Source of the DNA: Candidatus Nitrosocosmicus sp.
GTDB taxonomy: Archaea > Thermoproteota > Nitrososphaeria > Nitrososphaerales > Nitrososphaeraceae
Length of the DNA stretch: 64,000 nucleotides
NCBI GenBank assembly: GCA_025934495.1
Contig: JAICXY010000002.1
Span: 1-64,000, forward strand
Reading direction: 5' to 3'
Positions within the stretch are counted from its first letter, which is position 1. Every line of letters starts with the position of its first letter. Positions 30,684 to 39,363 of this stretch are shown piece after piece. The notes under the pieces are model-generated. The model ran no database searches. It was not told where the DNA came from and was given only the letters and a program-made list of their open reading frames with translations. Made by a program: the position numbers and the translations under genes.

Positions 30684-31855
30684 TGAGGCATGGTCATAAT
30701 TCAAATTATCTTTTGATACGTTTCACAACAGCTTAAAGCTAACCTCTGGAATATGATTGAGAAACACTGTCCCAAAGATTAACTCGATAGGATAAAGGAA
30801 TCCATACTCTTTGACATACTGTATTTGATAGGTTATATAGCATGGCCTACTGCACCACGAAAACGTGGTAGACCGTATGTATATTCACCGACAGTAATTT
30901 TGAGATGCTTTATTGTAAGGATATGGTTTAGACTTGATTCCAACAATGGATTGCACATATTTTTAAATACAGACTGTCAGTATAACCATAAACTAGCATT
31001 AGCCTGTGACCTAGTATTCATTCCAAGTAGACGTACATTTGATAGAAGACTAAATACCATTTCTGCAGATATAAAAGAAAGAATATCAGCAATGGGATAT
31101 CTGTTTTTTACAGGGCATTTGGTTAAGGTTGATGACCATTCTATAACAGCAACAGATAGTACTCTGATAAGAGCAAAGGGTTGTGTATGGCATAAGTCAT
31201 CCATGAAAAAAGGAATAGTACCGTGTCCTGGCATTGATACGGATGCTAGATGGGGATACAGTCATACAAAAGGATGGGTCTTTGGATACAAACTACATCT
31301 TACATCTACAACAGGCGATCTTGTAGTACCTCTAACAGCCTATGTAACTACTGCTAATGTACCAGACAATAAGATATACATTCCTTTAACGTCATCTCAT
31401 TCTTCTTTTTCAGTATTCTCTTTACCCTCTGTATTGTACATGATAGCTGATCCAGGCTATGACGATAAGAATCTATACAAATATAGCAAGAAGATATTGG
31501 GAATAGACCTGATTTGTCCTGTTAAAAGATACAAAAGCACTTCCAAAGAGAGGCTTGATCTTGTATGCTTTTATCAATCGGTATTGGGGCAGGCAATCTA
31601 CAGTCAGAGAAGAATATCTATTGAACCGCTGATAGAACATATCAAATCAGTGTTTAGGATAGACCCATTACCAGCACGTGGATTCCATAAAGTATCTGCA
31701 ATTGCACTGATATCAATTTTATTATATCAGCTAATGGTATACTATAACTGTAAGAATGATGAATCTAATCCAAAGTCAATAAAGTATATGCTTGGAACTT
31801 GGTGAGAGGCAAAGGTTAAGGATAAAGACAAGGATCTAATTATGGCCATGCCTCA
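30684..31855 (+). mobile_element. insertion sequence family A, complete, with target duplication
   Basis: 1172 bases bounded by TGAGGCATGGTCATAATT on the left and its near complement AATTATGGCCATGCCTCA on the right. Both sides are flanked by AATATG (30678-30683 and 31856-31861), a 6-bp target duplication. It carries one transposase gene. A truncated inverted copy lies at 33.1-33.9 kb and relics at 21.9, 30.47 and 45.1 kb. Confidence 0.88.
30825..31805 (+). CDS. IS4/IS5-type DDE transposase (family A)
   Basis: A 326-residue frame, open further upstream to a TAA, so the true N terminus (perhaps KESILFDILYL) is 10-15 residues longer with a non-ATG start. Catalytic residues can be placed: Asp in TATDSTLIRA, Asp in IADPGYDD and Glu in RRISIEPLIEHIKS (the YREK-like block). 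GWVFGYKLHL is typical of the group. It looks intact. The gene lies alone between the inverted repeats of the element. Confidence 0.85.
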   Translation: MIGYIAWPTAPRKRGRPYVYSPTVILRCFIVRIWFRLDSNNGLHIFLNTDCQYNHKLALACDLVFIPSRRTFDRRLNTISADIKERISAMGYLFFTGHLVKVDDHSITATDSTLIRAKGCVWHKSSMKKGIVPCPGIDTDARWGYSHTKGWVFGYKLHLTSTTGDLVVPLTAYVTTANVPDNKIYIPLTSSHSSFSVFSLPSVLYMIADPGYDDKNLYKYSKKILGIDLICPVKRYKSTSKERLDLVCFYQSVLGQAIYSQRRISIEPLIEHIKSVFRIDPLPARGFHKVSAIALISILLYQLMVYYNCKNDESNPKSIKYMLGTW

Positions 31856-32130
31856 AATATGTTATAAATCATATAACCAATATCTGTAATTATTGGTATT
31901 GCTGTATATGCTACCATTTCTCCACTAGTTAATATATTAGGATGTATGAGATTTATCGACCACAATAATGCTATTATGGCTATAAATAAAATAATAGTAT
32001 GGGGTAAATCATGTTTAATCTTTTCTAATTTTGTTTTTTCCACTACTTTTTTTGAATAGCGTCTATCACGAACGTTTAATATTCCTGGTACAAGCCAAAC
32101 CTTTAATTCCTGTCTAAAAGTTTTTTTCAC
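31840..32130 (-). CDS. small membrane protein coupled to a transposase gene; 3' end altered by an IS
   Basis: A 96-residue protein with a basic N terminus and two hydrophobic helices (about 45-66 and 72-92). Its GTG start overlaps the TGA of the family B transposase upstream (GTGA), so it is translated with it. The last four residues and stop lie inside the family A IS end. Removing the IS and one AATATG copy gives NIFRK and a stop, so the original protein was nearly the same. Not recognised; it may be an accessory protein of the family B element. Confidence 0.5.
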   Translation of the reverse strand: MKKTFRQELKVWLVPGILNVRDRRYSKKVVEKTKLEKIKHDLPHTIILFIAIIALLWSINLIHPNILTSGEMVAYTAIPIITDIGYMIYNIFEAWP

Positions 32131-33105
32131 TTATTCTTTGCTTCAACTTTTATCCCTACTGCATCAGAAGGAGTCTTACCTTCTAACGCTTGATGTGGTT
32201 TAACAAAGTTATAATATATTCTCTGTCCTTCTGCTATCGCTGATTTACTCGACTTCCAACCTCTTTGAACTTTAACCCTTTCTCTCAAAGTTCCATTTAA
32301 CCTTTCCACTCTGTTGTTGTTGGCATGAGGCTTGTTAACACCACACTTGGATACATGTTCGACCTTGTCTCCAAGTGTTTTAACTCCTTCTCTACATGCT
32401 CTTAAAGCATCGGTATAGACAACGTCAGGTTTACTGTTATGACTATTCTTTATTGCTTCATTGAAGGCTTGAATCGCTCCGTTAATATACCTCTTTTCTG
32501 AAAGCTTTGATGCAATCAAGAACCTTGATTCTCTATCCATAACGTTCCACAGGTAAGCGATTCCTGTGTGACCTATCCTTGTTTCTCCATCTTTCATTTT
32601 AACGAATAACTCATCAACATGCCATTGGTTTGAAAGTTGAGGAATTAAAGAGTTGACATACTCTGAAATCTTTGGTATATACCTTTGATTCCTCTCATAT
32701 ATAGTAGAATGATGAAGGTCTATATCGAAGTGGTCACTTACATTCCTAGATACCTTCCTTAAAGATAATCCAGAGAAGTATAGGTCAAGAGATAAAGTAA
32801 TAAGTTCAGGTGTGAATTTTACCTTTCTTAGTATTGATAGTTCTCTATATTTATGTTGACAATCTTTACAGAAGTAGGTTTGTTTACCACAGTCAAAACC
32901 ATACTTGATTATACGGATAGAGCCACCTCTATCATATTTGATAGCATCCTCTGCGAAGACTTGAGGTTTTGGTTCTTCTTCTTTACGTGTATCTATGAAT
33001 AGATGAACAGCATAGATATGTTTACAGCATTCAATTTTACGATATTCAAAGTCTGGACAAGAACAAACCCATACATTCTTGATATACGTGTGTAGTTTCT
33101 TGTCG
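32127..33105 (-). pseudogene. family B transposase lacking its N terminus
   Basis: The ORF track shows only 156 residues from an internal ATG, but the frame is open upstream to about 33170 without any start codon. It gives VWVCSCPDFEYRKIECCKH (SWIM-type zinc motif), FDCGKQTYFCKDC (zinc ribbon), LYFSGLSLRKVSRNV (HTH region), WHVDELFVKM and VVYTDALRAC (first two catalytic Asp), NNNRVERLNGTLRERV (Glu). It is a distant homologue of the complete transposase at 42233-43369. About 50 N-terminal residues are missing at the junction with family A sequence. Confidence 0.8.
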
Positions 33106-33898
33106 TCATAGTCTGGATCAACTATAATATTTAATAGGTGTGGTAAAGAGAATACAGATGATGATGATATGTTAAAGGAATGTACATCCTACTACCTGGA
33201 TCATTAGTAGTAGTTACGTCTACTGTTAGAGGTATAACAATCTATCCTTTTGTACATGTTAGATGTTTCTTATACCCGAAAATCCATCCCTCAATGGTTT
33301 GACTATAATTCCTCCATCGTGCATCTGTATCGATGCCATGACGCGGTACTACTCCTCCTTTTTTCATTGATGATTTGTGCCATACACTACCCTTTGCTTT
33401 CATCAGAGTAATGTCTACTGCCACTGCTGCTATAGAATAGCATCATCAACCATAACCATACCCTCTACAAAAATAGGCATCCCATTGTAGATACCTTTGT
33501 TTAATATCTGTAGAAATAGTCTTCGATCGTCTATCAAATGTACGTCTGCTAGTTATTGTTACAAGACCACGGGCCGATGCTAGTTTGTGGTTATACTGAC
33601 TGTCCATGCTAAGAAAAATATATAATGCACTATTGGAATTCAGTAAGAACCATGACCTCACAATAAAACATCTCAAAATTATGGTTGATAGAGAATACTC
33701 ACATGGTCTGCCTCGTTTCTTCCTTGGTGGTATGCTGGGTCATGATATACAACCTATCATATACAAAATGTTAGAGTGAGGACTAATCTATTAACAGCTA
33801 ATCTTTGGAACAGTTGTTCTCAAAATAATATTCCAGAGGTTAGCTTTAATCTATTATAAAATATATCATGAGATAATTTAAATTATGACCATACCTCA
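33100..33898 (-). pseudogene. family A insertion sequence, truncated inverted copy
   Basis: The minus strand from 33898 (end AATTATGACCATACCTCA) aligns with the family A transposase: SWFLLNSNSALYIFL, SRRTFDRRSKTISTDIK, VWHKSSMKKG, GIDTDARW, then frameshifts. It stops matching at VDPDYDDKK (about 33105), where the family B transposase frame begins. The two ORF-track entries 33242-33424 and 33446-33676 are pieces of it. Confidence 0.82.
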
Positions 33899-34137
33899 GA
33901 TAATAAATAGAGAAAGCATACAAGAGATACAAAACTGGAATTAATTTCCCATAATATATCTATAGTGGATTTCGAATATAAGGAAGAACGTAAAGGAAAG
34001 ACGTAAGATAGATTTACTGTAATTTGGTGAAGCATGACATTGAGATCACTATTATTTAATGGTTATGGAATATAGATCTGTCAAGTCGTCGTCGGATATT
34101 AATTTTTATAGAACTATAAAAAATCGTCGGATGAACT

Positions 34138-34305
34138 TTAATAACTTATCCTTAATATTAAAAAATAAATGGGGTTGTTAGAAGATAGTGACCGTTGTTT
34201 TTGACAGCCGCATGTTTCAATCCATTTGAGAAATGCCACACCTACAGCAGCCAGTCCGGCCAAAGCACAGGTTGCGAACGTAAGCACGTCACATATGTAA
34301 TACAC
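34138..34305 (-). CDS. possible 55-residue small membrane peptide in a GC-rich islet
   Basis: A GTG-started minus-strand frame. It reads CDVLTFATCALAGLAAVGVA, then FLKWIETCGCQKQ, one amphipathic or membrane helix with four cysteines, then a less convincing tail. The DNA at 34195-34310 is clearly richer in G and C than all neighbours, which marks it as different in origin or under selection. The plus-strand ORF 34195-34500 covers the same DNA and has a poorer composition there. Not recognised. Confidence 0.35.
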   Translation of the reverse strand: MYYICDVLTFATCALAGLAAVGVAFLKWIETCGCQKQRSLSSNNPIYFLILRISY

Positions 34306-34574
34306 ACAATGAGGTTTTTAGAGTTTAACCAAATAATCAATTCACCAATAAATGACAATGAATTGTTTCGATTGATTGTGGAGTATAATAGAGAATGTTA
34401 TAACACTACAATAATAATGAACGAACTGAGTTTATTAATTAAATTAATGAGTTGTATAATAACATTATATATAAAAATATATCAATGTCTGAAAAAGTAG
34501 GTGCGGTTCAAAGAAACATATAACAAGACTTACGAAATCGAGGAATGTTCTTCCTTCATAGTATTTTATATGAG

Positions 34575-34830
34575 TTAGTCACTTGTTCTCACATTCGATC
34601 TCTATTCCATATTTTTCCGTGGGTGTTTTCCCTAACGCTTAATGCTATCGTATTTAGTTATGGTATATCTGGCAAACATTCAAGATCGGAGTATCTATTT
34701 TCTTCAAGCCCCTCATGATCTTCTATCTGTCCTAATCTCAACATTCATTCGCTCCATCTTGTTGTTATTGTTATTGCCATCTTGCAATCTAATGTGGATA
34801 ATGAGTATTTTCCTAGATATTGTATTAGTA
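34575..34830 (-). pseudogene. 3' relic of a family B transposase
   Basis: It aligns with the 3' end of the transposase at 42233-43369: the plus-strand blocks CCCTCATGATCTTCTATCTG, CATTCATTCGCTCCATCTTG and CTCTATTCCATATTT match CCCTCATTGTCTTCTCTCTG, CGTTCATTCGTTCCATTTTG and CTCTATTCCACATTT in the same order. It is interrupted by stops. It lies inside the second TIR-bounded region, near its left end. Confidence 0.7.
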
Positions 34831-34869
34831 TAAAATTGCTTTGTTGTATGCTTATTAAAATCTATAATT

Positions 34870-34975
34870 TTACACCCGTTTTGTCTAAATAGATGTCATC
34901 TTGTTCTGTAATTATGCTTTTAGCATCGTTTTCTATATAGATGTCTAATATTATTTTGGTTTAAAACAAAGATCG
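34870..34975 (-). pseudogene. 3' fragment of a family E IS
   Basis: ATCTTGTTCTGTAATTATGC followed by TTTTAGCATCGTTTTCTATA matches 49450-49500 almost base for base over about 55 bases. Only the end of the IS is preserved. Confidence 0.55.
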
Positions 34976-35150
34976 AAATTGAAGATAAAGATATGTAAGA
35001 AATGAAGACCTTGTGTTGAAATTCTACGACTTATTAAATACAAAAGTTTTTCAAAAACCATCAAAATAATAATTTAAAGTAATCGTTTTTCTTTTTAATT
35101 TAAAAATCAAGGAAATATCTAAAAGTTTTATTTCGATTGTTATACAACAT

Positions 35151-35160
35151 ACTATATAAA
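35151..35160 (+). promoter_or_regulatory. TATA box of the Met-rich secreted protein
   Basis: ACTATATAAA lies 23-32 bases before the ATG at 35183, the expected spacing for a nearly leaderless archaeal mRNA. Confidence 0.6.
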
Positions 35161-35182
35161 CCATAAAAATATTAATTATTTA

Positions 35183-35848
35183 ATGAGATACAATAGTTTT
35201 ACAGGTATCACATCAACAATATTAATAGCATTAATGTTAACAACAACTATTACCATTGGACCACTAAATTTACTACAAATAAATAATGCAAGTGCTCAAC
35301 AATCATCAAATCCAAACTCTACCTCCCCTCCTCCTTCCAATCCTTCTTCTCAAGGACCAAATACTATGCAAATGAAAAGTATAATGTCAAATCCATCTTC
35401 AACAATTACTTCAGCACCTGCCAACTTTACAGGCTCTATCTCAATATTTTCACCCATAATAAATGGATTCAAATCATCTATTCATGTCGGTCTAAGTAAT
35501 GCAATATCCACTGCTGAAAAATCCTTAGGTAATAATTCTACAACTTTGGCAGCATTTATTCATCCTGATAAAGGGTTCGTTGTATATAACATATTTGCTC
35601 TTGACTCTAACAATAATGTACATAAAGTAATAGTAGACCCAGGTAATGGGAAAATCCTATCATCTCAACAAATGTCAATCATGGAAATGATGATGATGTT
35701 ACATGGTGGTATGGCTAGTAAAAATATGATGATGGGTCCAGGTATGGATAATGGAATGATGATGAACCATGGCATGGGTATGGGTCCAGGTATGGATAAT
35801 GGAATGATGATGAACCATGGCATGGGTATGAATAAACCGTGGCCCTAA
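35183..35848 (+). CDS. secreted PepSY-like protein with Met-rich C-terminal repeats
   Basis: A 221-residue protein: signal peptide (about 8-38, cleaved near NASAQQ), a Ser/Pro/Asn-rich linker, a segment at about 85-165 (SNAISTAEKSLG, then AFIHPDKGFVVYNIFALD and VIVDPGNGKIL) with the PepSY pattern, and a Met/His/Gly-rich tail with two copies of a 16-residue repeat (GPGMDNGMMMNHGMGM). Met-rich tails bind copper(I) or silver in other proteins, so a periplasmic-side copper role is plausible but not shown. It lies inside the second TIR-bounded region and looks intact. Confidence 0.75.
   Translation: MRYNSFTGITSTILIALMLTTTITIGPLNLLQINNASAQQSSNPNSTSPPPSNPSSQGPNTMQMKSIMSNPSSTITSAPANFTGSISIFSPIINGFKSSIHVGLSNAISTAEKSLGNNSTTLAAFIHPDKGFVVYNIFALDSNNNVHKVIVDPGNGKILSSQQMSIMEMMMMLHGGMASKNMMMGPGMDNGMMMNHGMGMGPGMDNGMMMNHGMGMNKPWP
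35735..35830 (+). repeat. 2 x 48-bp tandem repeat encoding a Met-rich motif
   Basis: Two identical 48-base units (35735-35782 and 35783-35830), beginning GGTCCAGGTATGGATAATGG. They encode 16 residues each. The identity implies recent duplication or gene conversion. Confidence 0.92.
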
Positions 35849-36337
35849 ATATAGAATATCACATTTACAAATCCAAATAAAAACAATTTTTTATTTATTT
35901 CGTCGAATAATACCTTTTAATGACACAAGTAAAAAGCATATACATAAGCGATAAAACATGTTAAAATTACCCATAATAATACATCTATACTCTGATCCGT
36001 ATATGAATAGATATAATTTCAAATTATATGTTATAATCTAATTATAGGCTGCTTATATCACATATTTATAGAATAATTAATTGCTGGATTCTATATATTG
36101 ATCTTTCAGTATTATATCAACATAGCAGTAAGCAATTTGACATTATATAATTGATGAACTTATGTATCTACAATCAGTGCAAGCGCGAATACTGATTACC
36201 AGAGGATCCATCAATTTTAAAATAAATCAATATCTAATGGAATACAAGGGACTCGCTGGCTTAAAGGACACTAGGTTATATAAGTACAATATAGTTAAGT
36301 TTTTCATATTATTTTCAATGTAGTTCAAACAATAAAT
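35849..36337. other. intergenic stretch
   Basis: About 490 bases, AT-rich. GGTTATATAAGTAC at 36273-36286 could be a promoter for the short ORF at 36338. Nothing else recognised. Confidence 0.35.
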
Positions 36338-36559
36338 ATGCTTAAATACTTCCATAATGGCCATAATAGGATGTCAATAATAAATCCAAGGTTTAGATAT
36401 ATACGTAAAAATCAATCTTATATGGTTAAAGATGAAAAAGTTTATCATGACAAGGAGCTAAAATATATTACCAAAATCGGCTCTGTTAACTTATCGGGTC
36501 CTTTACAAACTGTTAACAGTCGGATCATATTAAATGGTTGTTCGATAAAGGGGCATTAA
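36338..36559 (+). CDS. doubtful 73-residue hypothetical protein
   Basis: A short basic frame with ATG start and a TATA-like element about 55 bases upstream. No motif recognised and the composition is only moderately protein-like. It converges on the broken membrane-protein gene. It could be spurious. Confidence 0.3.
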   Translation: MLKYFHNGHNRMSIINPRFRYIRKNQSYMVKDEKVYHDKELKYITKIGSVNLSGPLQTVNSRIILNGCSIKGH

Positions 36560-37140
36560 AATATGCAATGGACTTTGATGTACTTGTTATTGAAATAAAG
36601 TTCACTAAAGAATATTATAATCAAAATCTCTATGATTGCAACTATACTCGCAAAATAAAAATATTGTCCGTATTTTATCTTTGCAGATTTATTATTTATA
36701 TTTGATGAATTTGTTTTCATACATTCCATATACTCTTCTATCAAATTTTCAGTAAATTCTTTTTTTTGAAAAAGATAAAAATTCATTAACTTTCTCCTCC
36801 GAATATTTTCCATTTTTAAAAAAGGCTTCGTGACCTACTGGAAAGCAATAATCCTTTATTGAATATGACTTTATGAAATATAGAATTGCTATTATGGCGG
36901 AAATTACTGCTATCAATAAAAATGATATAATTATGGAGAAAGAAGAGTTATTAATATTTATTTTACTGAATAAAAAAGTTACAATTGTATAAGAAATGTG
37001 CTTACAGCACTTGACATTGTTATCATATTATTGGCTTTGCTGTCAAGTGAATTCTTCCAAGATATTCGCTGTTCAATAGTATATTGTAATTCAGAAAGAA
37101 AACTTTCATATACTTTTTTTCACTGGACATAAAGTCTATT
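36556..37140 (-). pseudogene. frameshifted membrane protein gene
   Basis: The 85-residue ORF-track entry is only the 3' end. Upstream in other minus frames come SELQYTIEQRISWKNSLDSK, then AISAIIAILYFIKSYSIKDY-like membrane sequence and GHEAFFKNGKYSEEKVNEFL, which runs by one frameshift at an A-rich run (near 36770) into EFTENLIEEYMECMK and a final helix YFASIVAIIEILIIIFF. Restored, it would be near 195 residues with about four hydrophobic segments in two pairs. At least two frameshifts are needed. Not recognised. Confidence 0.55.
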
Positions 37141-37350
37141 CAATATATTGTATCTTTCATTTATACATAAGTGACATAAAATATACTCTTTGTCTACAGA
37201 AAATGATAATGATCACAAAACCGATGAGAAAAAGAAAAACATATAAAGACACGCACACATTTCGAAGTGTTTGGTAAAGAAGAGAAAGATTAAAATAAAA
37301 CCATCACAGTCATAAACTTTATTGTATGGCACCATACATATTTATCATAA

Positions 37351-37529
37351 ATGGTTAAACTACAAAAGAGATTTGTCTATAAATAAAAGACAAAGACCAC
37401 TATAAACACATTATAACCATACCAGATGATATAGTAGAGCAATTGGGTTGGAAGGAAGGTATTGAAATAGAACCCAAAGTTGAGAATAATGAATTGGTAT
37501 TTACAAGACAGAAACAAAAGGAAAAATGA
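37351..37529 (+). pseudogene. frameshifted AbrB/SpoVT-like regulator
   Basis: MVKLQKRFVYK begins at an ATG, then after a shift of frame the sequence continues KDHYKHIITIPDDIVEQLGW, KEGIEIEP and NELVFTRQ. The ITIP..IVEQLGWKEG pattern is the AbrB/MazE swapped-hairpin DNA-binding domain. The break lies near 37380 in an A-rich run. A related but intact gene sits at 43429-43578 inside the other element. Confidence 0.6.
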
Positions 37530-37545
37530 AGGTTATGTTGAACCT

Positions 37546-38025
37546 TCAGGTATTTAAATCAGTTGTTGATTTTCGGGTGGTAAGTTTATCGATTAAAAAC
37601 AATGGTGGAAATGCGGTTAACTGTTTTCTCTCAATATCCTTACACCTATTTCTAGCCCATAGATCAATTATTTTCGTTGATTTTTGAAATTCATTTGAAT
37701 CATCATATTGAAAACTTATAACAAACGGTAATAAATCTCTCATATAAGCAGTAGTTTTTTCAAAATCAAAACCATCGTGAAGAAATTTTAACTTATCCCT
37801 TGCATTTGTAATTCCGTCTTTACCACATATAAGACCCAATTCAAATAATATGGCATCTATTTTTACATCCTTATGGAAGAATGTTATAATCAGGTCTGGA
37901 TGATGTTCTTTTAATAATTGTTCAAATTTAAAACATATTCCATCATCAAGAGGTGGCAATTCTTCCATTATTATTACATTGGAATATCCATCTTTGGCTA
38001 ATTCATCTCTTACTTTTTTTTGCGA
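37546..38025 (-). pseudogene. frameshifted nucleotide-binding-like protein (TIR/deoxyribosyltransferase-like pattern)
   Basis: The 140-residue ORF starts in the middle of the protein. One frameshift in an A8 run near 38017 joins it to DICILLLATGNDNLEYR upstream, giving the start of a Rossmann-like fold. The body has DLIITFFHKD, then IDAILFELGLICGKDGI, the pattern of proteins with TIR-like or nucleoside-deoxyribosyltransferase-like folds. No start codon is seen upstream. A fragment of a second copy lies at 30590. Effector function is only a possibility. Confidence 0.45.
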
Positions 38026-38104
38026 TATTCTAAGTTGTCATTACCAGTAGCTAATAATAAAATACAAATGTCTTTTTAAATAAAAAGGACAAATTATTCT
38101 GATA

Positions 38105-38626
38105 TCATTTTTTTGAAAAAGGATCTGGAATCATTGAAAGTAATTCCTTACCATTGATAGATAATACGTATTTTTTATCTAACCGTTGATCAACTATACC
38201 CTTTACCACTAAATCTAGTAATATTGATTGGATATCTTTCATATTTTTAAAAAATTTTTTTTCTTCATTACAATCATCTAGTTCATCTTTTATTTGTTGT
38301 AGTGTATTTTCCTTTATATGATGAATTATACATTTATATTCATTTTTACTGTCATCTAAAAACTTTTTATTTTCCGTTTTCATTTCGTCATAATCATTCA
38401 ATAAAGACCGCTGTAGATATTTTGTTAATGTGAAATTTTTGGACCCAATCGAACCAATCTCCATTAGATTCCTAATTGGTACAGGAGCCCGTATCACAAT
38501 TTTAGATTGGCAAACAGAAAATATTGCGGATATTGCAATTACAAAATTACCTAGATTTTTAAAAAGATCTAAAAGTGTAGGATTAGGCGGAAAAGTTGTT
38601 CCAACATTTATTATGTCTGAGACCAC
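38105..38626 (-). CDS. hypothetical protein, possibly zinc-ribbon plus winged-helix; start uncertain
   Basis: A 173-residue frame from a GTG. The frame is open another 60 bases upstream without a start and there reads TCILRCSECGPIDESNVIVV, adding a CxxC pair, so the real N terminus is probably longer and broken by a shift. The middle is a coiled coil (DEMKTENKKFLDDSKNEYK) and the end, MKDIQSILLDLVVKGIV then KKYVLSINGKELLSM, looks like a winged helix. Family unknown. The plus-strand ORF 38430-38804 is taken as its shadow. Confidence 0.45.
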   Translation of the reverse strand: MVSDIINVGTTFPPNPTLLDLFKNLGNFVIAISAIFSVCQSKIVIRAPVPIRNLMEIGSIGSKNFTLTKYLQRSLLNDYDEMKTENKKFLDDSKNEYKCIIHHIKENTLQQIKDELDDCNEEKKFFKNMKDIQSILLDLVVKGIVDQRLDKKYVLSINGKELLSMIPDPFSKK

Positions 38627-38870
38627 TATAACATTCGATTCATCAATTGGGCCACATTCAGAACACCTAAGTATACATGTATTAAGCGATAAGTCTCAAG
38701 ACGGTGAAAGTCTTTTCCATGGGGAGAATATATTAGGAATAGTTTTTTTAAAAAACTTTGATATTAAATTTAAAAATGAATATGCTTATTTAATTAAAAA
38801 TTAATAGTCTATCCTACAACTTTTTACAGTTCTTTTGCTAGACCAAATCCGACGGAGACTTGACAGAGCC

Positions 38871-39261
38871 TGAAAAATAACTCCGGTAACTCCGGTGAGC
38901 ACAAAATAACTGCGGAAAATGAAAGTTTATCTCCGTATTTTGATGTTTTATCTCCGGTTTCTGACAAGTTATCTCCAGAGAAAAATAGAGATTTAAGCAC
39001 AAATTCTAATAATCCCGGATATATCGGATATACTGGAGATAAATCTGGTTATTCCTTGGAAATTACAGATAGAGACGACAGGAACCGCAGTGATAGTAAT
39101 ACTAAAAAAAAGTGTATTGTCAAGACCCTGTAGACCCTCGAATTGGACACAATCATTCATTTTATTACTGCAAAGAGCATTCTAAAGTTCAAAACATTAA
39201 CTTGGAATCAATCATACATCACTTAATGTATTCTACAGATCATAGAAAAGAAAATGAATAA
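38871..39261 (+). pseudogene. C-terminal relic of a zinc-binding (replication-type) protein
   Basis: The plus frame reads NNSGNSGEHKITAENESLSP, TGDKSGYSLEITDRDD, then after one frameshift near 39120 DPVDPRIGHNHSFYYCKEHS and INLESIIHHLMYS to a stop. The FYYCKEH...LESI.HHL end resembles the C-terminal zinc-binding tail of large archaeal primase/polymerase-like proteins, from memory only. The right end of the second TIR-bounded region abuts it directly, so it may be the disrupted target. Confidence 0.4.
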
Positions 39262-39363
39262 TAATAATTTAATGTGGTTTGATTTTCTATATTGCCAACA
39301 AAATTCCAAACCTTTAACTTACTAAATAACATTATTGCTAACTTATAAAATAGATAATACCTA

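Larger units (their letters stand above)
34076..38870. mobile_element. second, degraded element bounded by TCCGTCGGAT-type inverted repeats
   Basis: The left end CTGTCAAGTCGTCGTCGGAT (34078) and the right end, reverse complement GGCTCTGTCAAGTCTCCGTC then GGAT (38848-38870), are inverted repeats closely related to the ends of the element at 41228-44545. A second TCGTCGGAT lies inside the left end, as in that element. No target duplication was found. The interior holds a family B transposase relic, an AbrB-like relic and several broken genes. That it moved as a unit is inference. Confidence 0.5.

Noticed and set aside
34195-34500. 101-aa plus ORF
   Set aside because: Its first third is the antisense of the GC-rich micro-ORF and has a poor composition; the rest has no motif. 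Kept out, with low certainty.
34642-34833. 63-aa plus ORF
   Set aside because: Antisense frame of the family B transposase relic.
38430-38804. 124-aa plus ORF
   Set aside because: Antisense to the 173-aa minus gene, which has the better motif and coiled-coil pattern.
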